This document shows positions 16,908-24,976 of a stretch of DNA of 64,000 bases, piece after piece (within the stretch, counting starts at the first letter, position 1; each line of letters opens with the position of its first letter). The position numbers and the translations under genes are program-made. The notes under the pieces were generated by a model. The model did not search any database, was not told where the DNA came from, and was given only the letters and a program-made list of their open reading frames with translations. Source of the DNA: JAXLVB01 sp046329195 (GTDB taxonomy: Bacteria; Bacteroidota; Bacteroidia; Cytophagales; Spirosomataceae). The DNA is taken from the NCBI GenBank assembly GCA_046329195.1, contig JAXLVB010000002.1:372001-436000 (forward strand), in the 5' to 3' direction.

Positions 16908-16950
16908 CAAATGTAATTTAGCGAAAATTAGTTACAAGCGAAATTTCGCT
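16908..16950 (-). promoter_or_regulatory. pckA promoter with overlapping TTTCGC palindrome
   Basis: On the minus strand a TTG (-33) at 16935-16937 and TACATTTG (-7) at 16908-16915 are separated by exactly 19 bases, a full match to the Bacteroidota promoter. A perfect 14-bp palindrome AGCGAAATTTCGCT (16937-16950) abuts the -33 element, and a further AGCGAAAATT (16920-16929) lies in the spacer. This is the geometry of a regulator that blocks or recruits polymerase at pckA. Confidence 0.7.
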
Positions 16951-17145
16951 AAATTTTTAATTTTGTTTGATAATTATTATTTAATCTTGGAATCGTCTAT
17001 TTTTGGGCAATTCTTGCGATTTACCCTACGAAGAAACTCGTCATCTGTTACGATTTCAATGATATTTATTAGTTTCAATGCGTATTTTTTCGTAGGTTAG
17101 AAAACAAATCACTCAAGCCCGATTTTTTACCTAAACCACTTTATT

Positions 17146-18651
17146 ATGACCAACGACAAACGATTTTTTGGGCATCCAATGGGGCTGCTCGTTCTGTTTC
17201 TGACCGAAATGTGGGAACGTTTTGGTTACTACGGTATGAGGGCTATCTTGTTGCTCTACTTAATTAGCGACAAGGCCACGGGAGCTTTGGGATTAGATGA
17301 AAAAAATGGTGCCGCTACCTATGCTCTGTACACGGCTTCGGTGTACTTGCTTACGCTACCAGGCGGCTGGATTGCTGACAACATCATGGGGCAGAAAAAA
17401 GCCATTTTATACGGCGGTATTCTGATTACCATCGGCTATGCCTTGCTGGCTATTTCAGCTGGGGTGACGGTTTTCTATATAGGTCTGATTACTGTAGCTT
17501 GTGGAACAGGCTTGTTGAAAGCCAACATCAGCTCTATCGTAGGCGAACTATACGACCCCAAAGACAACCGCCGCCGTGACGAAGCCTTTTCCATTTTTTA
17601 CATGGGTATTAATATAGGCTCTATGCTAGGTATTATCATTGTAGGATATATTGGCGAAAGAATCAGTTGGAATTCAGGCTTTGCGGCGGCGTCTATTGCT
17701 ATGTTTTTGGGCCTTATTGTGTTTGCTCTTTGGGGAAAACAATATATCAAAGGTTATGGAGAAGTGCCTTCGGCCAAGCTAAAAGGAGCTAACGATGAGC
17801 CAGTAGGGAGCTCAAATATTAATAAGACTGTATTATATGGCATTTTGGCTCTATTAGTAGCCTATTTTGCTTACTTACAACTTACAGGTCAAATAGATTT
17901 GACTTCGGCACCAGGGCTGGCCAATGCTGCTAAAAACATTATTGTGTCTATCACAATCGCCTACTTCTTGGTGATTTTGTTTGGCGCAGGGCTAAACACA
18001 GTAGAGAAAAAACGAGTAGTCGTTTTGGGTGTATTTTTCTTTGCGGCGGCTTTGTTTTGGTCGGGTTTTGAGCAGGCAGCTACTTCATTCCAAATATTTT
18101 CCGAACGACATTCCGTTCGTACTTTCTTTGGTTGGGAAATGCCTTCAAGTTGGTTTCAATTCTTCAATGCAGCTTTTATCGTTGTATTTGCTCCTATTGT
18201 CAATGCCATTTGGGCGTTTCTGGATAAAAAAGGTCTCAACCCACCTATCCCATTCAAATTTGGTTTGGGTGTATTGTTGATGGGCTTTGGTTTCTACATC
18301 ATGGAAATGGGTGCCAACGTGGCCGTTACGGGCGTAAAAGCATCGTTTTGGTTTTTGTCCATGACTTATGTGATTCATACCATCGGCGAGCTTTGTCTCA
18401 GCCCCGTTGGCTTGAGTGCCTTTACTAAACTGTCGCCTCGTCAGTTTGTGAGTCAATTTATGGGTATTTGGTTTGTAGCGGCTTCATTGGGCAACCTGAT
18501 TGCGGGCTTGTTTGCTGGCAATTTTGAAGAGAGTAACCTACAAGCCATGCCAAGCTTGTTTCATCAAGTGTTTTTGTTTGGGACTATCTCTGGGGTAGTG
18601 CTATTAGCCTTGTACAAACCGATTCAGAACTGGATGGGAGGAATCAAATAA
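17146..18651 (+). CDS. POT/PTR family proton-dependent oligopeptide transporter
   Basis: 501-residue inner-membrane transporter of the major facilitator superfamily, with about 13-14 hydrophobic segments. The POT signature EMWERFGYYGMRA (ExxERF at residues 21-26) couples proton binding to uptake; the second signature FSIFYMGINIGSMLG is also present. Imports di- and tripeptides with protons. Divergent from pckA, sharing a 271-base upstream region, and followed by a very strong terminator. Confidence 0.93.
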   Translation: MTNDKRFFGHPMGLLVLFLTEMWERFGYYGMRAILLLYLISDKATGALGLDEKNGAATYALYTASVYLLTLPGGWIADNIMGQKKAILYGGILITIGYALLAISAGVTVFYIGLITVACGTGLLKANISSIVGELYDPKDNRRRDEAFSIFYMGINIGSMLGIIIVGYIGERISWNSGFAAASIAMFLGLIVFALWGKQYIKGYGEVPSAKLKGANDEPVGSSNINKTVLYGILALLVAYFAYLQLTGQIDLTSAPGLANAAKNIIVSITIAYFLVILFGAGLNTVEKKRVVVLGVFFFAAALFWSGFEQAATSFQIFSERHSVRTFFGWEMPSSWFQFFNAAFIVVFAPIVNAIWAFLDKKGLNPPIPFKFGLGVLLMGFGFYIMEMGANVAVTGVKASFWFLSMTYVIHTIGELCLSPVGLSAFTKLSPRQFVSQFMGIWFVAASLGNLIAGLFAGNFEESNLQAMPSLFHQVFLFGTISGVVLLALYKPIQNWMGGIK

Positions 18652-18707
18652 GACAAGAGATAAACCACTGATTAGACCTATTTTTTCAACAAGACTATCC
18701 TTTGATA

Positions 18708-18756
18708 AGTCATAAAAAACGGATGCTTTTCACCAAAGCATCCGTTTTTTATGACT
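18708..18756. terminator. Strong 22-bp terminator hairpin
   Basis: Arms 18708-18729 and 18735-18756 are exact complements with a TCACC loop; the core is ACGGATGCTTT with A and T runs outside. It lies about 56 bases after the POT transporter stop and can also stop minus-strand transcripts. Confidence 0.85.
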
Positions 18757-18921
18757 CAAGATTCGGTACTTCACCAATCAAAGAGGTTCGATTAATTGGA
18801 ATTAATAGAGAATGATGTTGAAGGTAGAAGATGCCTTGATAATGACTATGTTACATGAAATTAACCAAGCGTAGCAACCCTGTAACTAATTTTGAATTAT
18901 TATGCTGCTTTCAATTCTTGA

Positions 18922-19644
18922 TTACTTTCGCTCTAACTTCCACTTGGTTAACCATAAAAACAGAGCGATAAACGATACAAAATACATGACATTTCGTGAA
19001 TCTATTAGCCCTCTACCAAGAGCATTGTAGTGATAATCGAGACCGAACTGCTGAATCCAATAACCGCCTTCGCCCCAGATGCTCAGTCCTGCCAACGAGC
19101 CGATGCCTACATACAGCAAAAAGCAACCAAAAACTCCTATTAAAAAGGCCACAATTTGATTATCGGTTAGCGAAGAGGTAAATACTCCTATCGCTGCAAA
19201 AACGGCACCCAGCAGCAGCAAACCGATATACGAACCAAAGACTCCTGCTGAGTCTATATTACCTTGTGGATTGCCAATTTTGTAAAGTGTAACGTAATAC
19301 AGCAGGGTAGGAATCACAGCCAAAACCACCAAAAAACAAGCCGCTAAGTATTTTCCTCCGATGATTTGCCAGTCTGTAATGGGTTTGGTAAACAGCAGTT
19401 CCATCGTGCCACCTTTGCGTTCTTCGGCAAACAAGCGCATAGTAACAGCCGGCAGCAAAAACATAAAGATATAGGGAGTCAAGCTGAAAAAAGTTCCCAT
19501 TTCGGCAAAGCCATAATCTAAGACGCTAGTATCAGGGAAAATCCAAAAAATTAATCCTGAAGTAGTGAGAAACACGGCAATAACCAAATAACCAATGAGC
19601 GAGTTGAGAAAACTATTTATTTCTTTCCGAAAGATTGAAAACAT
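18922..19644 (-). CDS. gldF: Gliding motility-associated ABC transporter permease GldF
   Basis: 240-residue ABC-2 type permease with six hydrophobic segments. The sequence MFSIFRKEINSFLNSLIGYL followed by FWIFPDTSVLDYGFAEMGTF, and RLFAEERKGGTMELLFTKPI, is characteristic of GldF, which with GldA and GldG forms an ABC transporter linked to gliding in Flavobacterium. In many Bacteroidota gldG follows directly; here 270 bases without a gene follow, and then the POT terminator. It may be cotranscribed with the DUF4199 genes upstream, though the gap is 123 bases. Confidence 0.88.
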   Translation of the reverse strand: MFSIFRKEINSFLNSLIGYLVIAVFLTTSGLIFWIFPDTSVLDYGFAEMGTFFSLTPYIFMFLLPAVTMRLFAEERKGGTMELLFTKPITDWQIIGGKYLAACFLVVLAVIPTLLYYVTLYKIGNPQGNIDSAGVFGSYIGLLLLGAVFAAIGVFTSSLTDNQIVAFLIGVFGCFLLYVGIGSLAGLSIWGEGGYWIQQFGLDYHYNALGRGLIDSRNVMYFVSFIALFLWLTKWKLERK

Positions 19645-19767
19645 AATGTGTTGGTAAGCTTGGAATTAGCTGTGAGAAATTGATCTTGATGAATCAAAAA
19701 AGGTACGAATATACACGAAAAAACAGTGCAGATTCGTACCTCGGGGGTCTAAAAATTTATCAGTTTC

Positions 19768-20289
19768 TTACAAAAGCTCGTTAACAGGCTTGTCTTTTTT
19801 CATAATGGCTGCAATAATCAGCGACAGAATCAAGCCAAATAAGATAGAGAAAAACACCGCAAATACAAAAATCATTCCTGGGCTTGTAAACATCTGCGTC
19901 ATTTGTGCTGCTTGTTCCATTTGTTCTTCAGACATTCCTCGCTTCTCCCATTCTTCACGTGCTTTATCAAGCATTTGAGAGGTAAGAGTGGTATCAATAA
20001 AAGACATATAGATGTAGGTATAAATCCCTCCAAGTACGCCCGATACTGCCGAAGTGAGCGCCCCTAACCCAAGACCTTGTCCGTAACGCATAAAGCCTTC
20101 GTTTTGGCTACGAAAATCCTTCATCGCTAACACCAATCCAGCAATCAGAATGAGGTAGCTGATGTATCCTAAGCTTTGATTTCCGAATTGTCCAGCCAAA
20201 AATAGAATAGTACTGTACACAATACTTGCCACACCAATGATAATGCCCCATTTAAGAGCAACACGAGCAGTAGAAGGTTGATTTTCCAT
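19768..20289 (-). CDS. DUF4199 family membrane protein
   Basis: 173 residues with four hydrophobic segments (about 11-30, 36-55, 71-95 and 135-163) and a charged helical loop rich in Glu, Gln and Met between the third and fourth (KAREEWEKRGMSEEQMEQAA). This layout is that of DUF4199, a family of unknown function common in Bacteroidota. It is 135 bases downstream of another DUF4199-like gene on the same strand, apparently an old duplication. Confidence 0.8.
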   Translation of the reverse strand: MENQPSTARVALKWGIIIGVASIVYSTILFLAGQFGNQSLGYISYLILIAGLVLAMKDFRSQNEGFMRYGQGLGLGALTSAVSGVLGGIYTYIYMSFIDTTLTSQMLDKAREEWEKRGMSEEQMEQAAQMTQMFTSPGMIFVFAVFFSILFGLILSLIIAAIMKKDKPVNELL

Positions 20290-20424
20290 GAATAAAGGGG
20301 TTAAGGTTCTGTGTTAGAATGTAGGGTGATAGCAGTTACTATCATTTTTTCTGAAATTTAATCAGAAAATTAATCACAGCAACAGCAGCCTTTGAGTTTT
20401 ACATCAACGGAAGATTTTAGCCGT

Positions 20425-20946
20425 TCAACGGGCGTACGATACCCTTCTGAAATACATCGAAATCAATAGAGCTGGTAAGATACCGTAGAGCATCTTTTTG
20501 ATGATTTCGTCCCAAAACAAACTTCCGGGCGTAATTAGCTTCACGCTTTCTACCAATTGCTTGTATCCATTTTCGCCTTGTAAACGAGTAATATCAGCTT
20601 TGGTAATTTCTAGCAGCTGATGGCTCTCGTTCATTAGCTGAGCCAATACCTCATTTTGGGTTTGGGTCATCAGCAAGTAAATGAGTGTAGCGTTGGTCAG
20701 TGCCGCAATAAAGTTAGTCAGATAACTCAACGAGAGTCCCTCCCATAAGTGGAGCGATTGCTGTTTTTGCCGACTGTAATACCAAACAGCACCCAGCATA
20801 GCCAACACATTGAAACTGATACTAATTTCTTTTTTTGTAATGAGTGATGGGAAATGGTTTAGGTACAAAAACAAGAAATAAGCAAAGCATCCTAAACCAC
20901 CTGCCAAACCCGCCATAACTGCTATTTTGAGTAGTTTATTCTGCAT
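20425..20946 (-). CDS. DUF4199-like membrane protein
   Basis: 173 residues, the same length as its downstream neighbour and with the same plan: four hydrophobic segments with a long polar helical loop (about 103-140) before the last one. Similarity to DUF4199 is weaker than for the neighbour. Its start overlaps the end of the dihydroorotase-like gene by 11 bases, which indicates cotranscription and translational coupling. Confidence 0.7.
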   Translation of the reverse strand: MQNKLLKIAVMAGLAGGLGCFAYFLFLYLNHFPSLITKKEISISFNVLAMLGAVWYYSRQKQQSLHLWEGLSLSYLTNFIAALTNATLIYLLMTQTQNEVLAQLMNESHQLLEITKADITRLQGENGYKQLVESVKLITPGSLFWDEIIKKMLYGILPALLISMYFRRVSYAR

Positions 20947-22216
20947 AGGTTAACTGGTTTTTATGAATAATAGCCACTGCTTTTCCTCGTAGCGTTTGTC
21001 CCAAGAACGGCGAATTCTTGGCTCGTGACCGAAGGCTTTTTTCGGTCACCGTCCATTGTTTTTGAGGGTCAAACAAGGTTAGATTCGCCACTTCGCCAAC
21101 GGCAATACGAGGTATTGCTTGCCTCAAAATACGGCGTGGTTGGATGGTTAGTTTATCAATCAGCGCCGACAAACTCATTGTTTTGTTATGGGTATTGGCT
21201 ACGGCAAATAATGTTTCAAGACCCACCACCCCAAAATCTGCCAAGTCAAATTCAAGGTTTTTACTTTCTTCGTCGTGAGGGTGATGATCCGAAACCACTG
21301 CATCAATGGTGCCATCGGCAAGTCCTTCCCAAAGGGCCTGCACATCGGCAGGTAAGCGGAAAGGCGGATTAACTTTAAAATTGGTGTCAAATTCACTCAA
21401 CGCCGAATCGTCTAATGCCAAATAATGCGCTGCTACATCGCACGAGACGGGTAAGCCCTGCTGCTTTGCTTGACGAATGAGCTCGACCGATTGACGACTC
21501 GACAAGAGCGAAAAATGCAAACGAGGCCGCTCGTTAGAGAGTTGACAATAGTCGAGTAGCTCGATGTCTCGCCGAATCGCCATCGTTTCAGCAATCGTCG
21601 GCATCCCTTTCATCCCCAACGCCGTGCTCATAATACCTTCGTGCATCTGCCCGTAGCGATTCAAATGTAAGTCTTCAGGGCGAGTAATTAATAGCGCATT
21701 GATCGGGTACAAATATTGAAGGGCTTTGAGTAACATATCGGCGTGCCAAATAGGTTTGTTGCCGTCGGTAAAGGCTACTGCCCCTGCTTGATGCAAGTCA
21801 AGCATTTCGGTAAAGTCTTTGCCTTCGCATTGGAGCGTTACTGCCGCCATAGCATGAAGCTGAACAGGTAGTTTTTGTGCCATTTGAGCAAAAAACAACA
21901 CACTTTCTTTGGTTTGCACCACAGGCTTAGTATTGGGTAATAAGGCTATTTCGGTAAAGCCACCCGCTACTGCCACTTTGCTCAAGGTGGCTATATCTTC
22001 TTTGTGCTCATAGCCAGGCTCACAGGCATGGGTTCGCATGTCAAACCATCCTGCTGATAGGTACAGATTAGGTTGGTCAATCACTGTAGCAGCCAATGTT
22101 TCAATGGCTTGTGCAATCTGTGTGATTTGTCCGTCTGCAATCAACACATCAGCTTGTTTCTCATGCCACTCCGAACGTGGGTCTATGATATGTACATTCT
22201 TTAATAAAATTGTCAT
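20936..22216 (-). CDS. pyrC: Dihydroorotase-like amidohydrolase with degenerate metal site
   Basis: 426 residues of the amidohydrolase fold, most like the multifunctional-complex type of dihydroorotase (pyrimidine synthesis). The canonical DxHxHxRxPG segment reads DMRTHACEPG (59-68): the first metal-binding His is Arg61 and the substrate-binding Arg is Cys65. The HVST strand of active enzymes reads LLSS, losing another His, while AHYL and SDHHPHDEE keep theirs. It may be a non-catalytic PyrC-prime-like subunit that supports aspartate transcarbamylase, or it may use a changed site. Such degeneracy is, to my recollection, common in Bacteroidota copies. Overlaps the next gene by 11 bases. Confidence 0.8.
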   Translation of the reverse strand: MTILLKNVHIIDPRSEWHEKQADVLIADGQITQIAQAIETLAATVIDQPNLYLSAGWFDMRTHACEPGYEHKEDIATLSKVAVAGGFTEIALLPNTKPVVQTKESVLFFAQMAQKLPVQLHAMAAVTLQCEGKDFTEMLDLHQAGAVAFTDGNKPIWHADMLLKALQYLYPINALLITRPEDLHLNRYGQMHEGIMSTALGMKGMPTIAETMAIRRDIELLDYCQLSNERPRLHFSLLSSRQSVELIRQAKQQGLPVSCDVAAHYLALDDSALSEFDTNFKVNPPFRLPADVQALWEGLADGTIDAVVSDHHPHDEESKNLEFDLADFGVVGLETLFAVANTHNKTMSLSALIDKLTIQPRRILRQAIPRIAVGEVANLTLFDPQKQWTVTEKSLRSRAKNSPFLGQTLRGKAVAIIHKNQLTYAE

Positions 22217-22313
22217 GGAATCCGTATTTTCTCTCTCTGCTATTCTAATCGTTGGTCAAGGCCCTAGCCTTTGTTGCTAAACATCTTGCAGCGTTGGCTA
22301 GTAGTGGTGCATA

Positions 22314-22337
22314 AAAAAAGCCCTTTCGGGCTTTTTT
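22314..22337 (-). terminator. Terminator of gcvH
   Basis: Arms 22314-22323 and 22328-22337 pair over 10 bp (AAAAAAGCCC / GGGCTTTTTT) with a 4-base loop. It lies 17 bases past the gcvH stop. Symmetrical A and T runs make it a classical intrinsic terminator. Confidence 0.9.
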
Positions 22338-22353
22338 CTATATAAAACAAAAC

Positions 22354-22731
22354 TTAGGCAATCAATGCTTGATAGGCAGCGGCATCTAAAAGACTATTCA
22401 CTGCAGCCACATCGCTGACTTTGAGTTTAATCATCCAGCCTTCGCCATAGGGGTCTGAATTCACCAACTCAGGTGATTGAACAACCAACTCGTTCACTTC
22501 CAAAACAGTACCATCCACTGGTAAAAACAAGTCCGAAACCGTTTTTACAGCTTCAACACTACCAAAAATATCGTTGGCTTGAAGGCTCTTTCCTACTGTT
22601 TCGATTTCGACATAAACAATATCGCCTAATTCGCCTTGTGCAAATTCGGTGATTCCTACGGTAGCGATGTCTCCTTCTAAAAGAATCCACTCGTGCTCTT
22701 TTGTATAACGGAGGTTGGCAGGGATGTTCAT
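22354..22731 (-). CDS. gcvH: Glycine cleavage system H protein
   Basis: 125-residue lipoyl carrier protein that shuttles the methylamine group between the P, T and L proteins of the glycine cleavage complex. The N-terminus RYTKEHEWI and the lipoylation site GSVEAVKTVSDL with K63 are intact, as is the C-terminal SDPYGEGWMIK. Length is normal. In several Bacteroidota gcvH lies directly downstream of sprA, as far as I recall; here the restriction-modification pair stands between them. Confidence 0.96.
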   Translation of the reverse strand: MNIPANLRYTKEHEWILLEGDIATVGITEFAQGELGDIVYVEIETVGKSLQANDIFGSVEAVKTVSDLFLPVDGTVLEVNELVVQSPELVNSDPYGEGWMIKLKVSDVAAVNSLLDAAAYQALIA

Positions 22732-22850
22732 TATAGTTTGCTAAATAGGTTACAACTCAATTTGAGTGCAAGTTTAGACAAGTAAGGGCGTTTTTGCAAA
22801 TGAATGTAAAAGAGTTTCCGTACTCAACTACACAATGTTTCTTGAAGGTT

Positions 22851-22884
22851 TTGTAAAAAATCGTAATTTAGTGACGTAATTTTG
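22851..22884 (+). promoter_or_regulatory. Candidate promoter of the restriction endonuclease gene
   Basis: TTG at 22851-22853 and TAATTTTG at 22877-22884 with a 23-base spacer, at the upper limit for this promoter class. The -7 box ends 11 bases before the ATG, predicting a very short leader. Confidence 0.5.
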
Positions 22885-22895
22885 ACGATAATCCC

Positions 22896-23657
22896 ATGAA
22901 CAAATACCTCCCTTTTGTTACTGATGAGCATTTAATCAATTGCATTGCTCATCTTCATAAATCTTATCAGAAAGCTAAAAATAATATTACAAAGCAAAGC
23001 TTTTATGCTAATAAAGTAGATACCTTCAAGCTAACTTTTGATGCCAAGTTTAATCAAATGGACGAGGAAAAGCTCATCCAAGCAGAAATATTAAGACAAA
23101 TTGACAAATCTATCAACAATTCGATAGGGACTTTTCATGAACAGATATTAGGAGGAATTAAGGGTTATGAGGTTGGTAAATTAAGTGGGTTTGATATAAA
23201 AGCAAGTGATAATACCCTGTTTGCTGACATTAAAAACAAGCATAATACCATGAATAGTAGTGCTGCCGAAGCCTTATTCCAAAAACTGGCTCGTTATGCA
23301 GATGATTATAAGAAAGCAAAATGTTATTGGGTACAAATTTTAGCAAAAAGTAGTTTTAACGAACCTTGGAAAGGTGAAATTAATGGCAAAGAATACAGCC
23401 ATAGTAGGGTTTTCAAAATTTCTGGTGACCAGTTTTATGCCCTACTAACTAATCAAAGTGATGCGTTTTTTCAGTTATATAAGATTTTACCAACTGCTAT
23501 AACCGATTACTTGAATTCTGTTGAAAAACAACAAGATATACAAGAAAACTCAGCATTAGATGAAATCAAAACCACAGTAAAGTTATCGCAGAGAAATATT
23601 TTAGACCAAATAACTTTTGAAAATTACAGCTACTACTTGGGGTTTGACCAGCTGTAA
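22896..23657 (+). CDS. Type II restriction endonuclease, Eco47II-like
   Basis: 253 residues resembling the Eco47II/SinI family, whose members cut GGNCC- or GGWCC-type sites. The PD-(D/E)xK core is visible as SGFDIKAS (D100) followed by the strand FADIKNKHNTMNSS (D111, K113); the KNKHNTMNSS stretch is characteristic. Lys/Asn/Ile-rich and clearly more A/T-rich than neighbours, suggesting horizontal acquisition. It converges with the methyltransferase gene and the two overlap by 25 bases at their 3' ends. Specificity is inferred from family only. Confidence 0.82.
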   Translation: MNKYLPFVTDEHLINCIAHLHKSYQKAKNNITKQSFYANKVDTFKLTFDAKFNQMDEEKLIQAEILRQIDKSINNSIGTFHEQILGGIKGYEVGKLSGFDIKASDNTLFADIKNKHNTMNSSAAEALFQKLARYADDYKKAKCYWVQILAKSSFNEPWKGEINGKEYSHSRVFKISGDQFYALLTNQSDAFFQLYKILPTAITDYLNSVEKQQDIQENSALDEIKTTVKLSQRNILDQITFENYSYYLGFDQL

Positions 23658-24868
23658 TAATCATTCAAAAACTTTACAATAGAATAACCAACTTCTCTTC
23701 CTAAATTAACAGGAACAGCATTGCCAATCTGCTTATATTGCTGGGCCATTGAACCAGCAAATAACCAGTCATCGGGAAAGGTCTGAATACGAGCATACTC
23801 TCGAACTGTGAATGGACGAGTTTCTTCTGGATGGCAGCGTTCTGTTTGTTTTTGGGCTGGACTACAAGTAAGTGTTAAACAGGGTTCATCCCAACCGATT
23901 CGGCGAGCCATCCCTGTTTTCCCTCCTCCTAAATAGAAGCTACCTCCCATAAATTGCTTTTGTATTTCTATAGGTAAATCCCGCCAATATCCTTTTTGAG
24001 GAACTAAATCTAATACTTCTATCTTGCTTTTAGGATATTTTGCTCCAAATGATATTGGGACATCACAGTTGTATAACTCTCCTTTTTTTAAAGCGTCTTT
24101 CAGATTATATATCCTCTTATATGGTTTAGGATATTCATATTTTGTCTCTATGTCTTTTCTAATACCAACTAAAATGAGGCGTTCTCTCTTCTGTGGAACT
24201 TTGTAATGTACCGCTTTTAATACTTGAATAGGAACAACTTGATAACCAATTTCATCTAAAATAGAAATCATACCTTGTAAAGTACGTCCTTTATCATGAC
24301 TCAATAATCCTCTCACATTCTCACCTATACAAATAAGCGGATTTACTTCTTGTACAACTCTGGCAAACTCATAAAAAAGAGTTCCTCGTGCGTCAGCAAG
24401 ACCTAACTTTTTTCCAGCATAGCTAAATGCTTGACAAGGAAACCCTCCTGTAACAACATCTACACGATTTTTATATGCTGTAAAGTCAAAGTTTTTAATG
24501 TCTCCTTCTAACACATTCCAATTCGAACGATTCGAGCGTAGTGTTTGGCAAGCAAATTTATCAATTTCATTCAGAGCAACGCATTTTAACCCTGCCTGTT
24601 CCAGTCCTATAGCTAAACCTCCTGCACCAGCAAACAGTTCTAAAATCGTGTAATCTCGTTCGGGTTTTACATAATTAGAAGTCGTTTCATCACTATCATT
24701 AGTAAACTCTGAAAAAAGAGTTAGTACTTCACTCTTACGATAGACACGATAGTTACTAATAGGTTCACGTTTCGCATGGAATTTACCTTCTCTATCCCAA
24801 CGGCGTAACGTCTCTTTGCTTTTACCAATTAATTCAGAAGCTTCAGATAATGTCAAAAAATCACTCAT
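23633..24868 (-). CDS. DNA (cytosine-5) methyltransferase with N-terminal HTH domain
   Basis: 411 residues from the ATG at 24868; a TTG two codons upstream is less likely. Residues 3-55 (FLTLSEASELIGKSKETLRR with WDREGKF and YRVYRKSE after it) form a MerR/excisionase-type winged helix. The catalytic part has motif I ELFAGAGGLAIGLE, motif IV GGFPCQAFS with the nucleophile C145, motif VI ENVRG, motif VIII QKRERL, motif IX REYARIQTFPDDW and motif X QYKQIGNAVPV. It protects the host DNA against the convergent endonuclease, presumably at the same GGNCC-like site. The HTH may let it repress its own promoter, where a dyad is found. Confidence 0.9.
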   Translation of the reverse strand: MSDFLTLSEASELIGKSKETLRRWDREGKFHAKREPISNYRVYRKSEVLTLFSEFTNDSDETTSNYVKPERDYTILELFAGAGGLAIGLEQAGLKCVALNEIDKFACQTLRSNRSNWNVLEGDIKNFDFTAYKNRVDVVTGGFPCQAFSYAGKKLGLADARGTLFYEFARVVQEVNPLICIGENVRGLLSHDKGRTLQGMISILDEIGYQVVPIQVLKAVHYKVPQKRERLILVGIRKDIETKYEYPKPYKRIYNLKDALKKGELYNCDVPISFGAKYPKSKIEVLDLVPQKGYWRDLPIEIQKQFMGGSFYLGGGKTGMARRIGWDEPCLTLTCSPAQKQTERCHPEETRPFTVREYARIQTFPDDWLFAGSMAQQYKQIGNAVPVNLGREVGYSIVKFLNDYYSWSNPK

Positions 24869-24880
24869 AACCAACTTGTT

Positions 24881-24929
24881 TAACCTTATACATTGGTTAC
24901 AAAATTAAAAGAAGAAATTGGATATGCAA
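24881..24929 (-). promoter_or_regulatory. Methyltransferase promoter with TAACC/GGTTA dyad at the start site
   Basis: Minus-strand TTG at 24927-24929, spacer of exactly 19 bases, then TAATTTTG at 24900-24907. Between the -7 box and the ATG, TAACC (24881-24885) and GGTTA (24895-24899) form an inverted repeat centred near the predicted transcription start. A likely operator for the methyltransferase's own HTH. Confidence 0.6.
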
Positions 24930-24945
24930 GACTATACAAAAAATA

Positions 24946-24968
24946 AAAGGCGAGCAACACTCGCCTTT
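24946..24968 (-). terminator. Terminator of sprA
   Basis: Arms 24946-24954 and 24960-24968 pair over 9 bp (AAAGGCGAG / CTCGCCTTT) with a CAACA loop, followed on the minus strand by A/T-rich sequence. It is 9 bases past the sprA stop. Confidence 0.75.
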
Positions 24969-24976
24969 CTAAAAAT

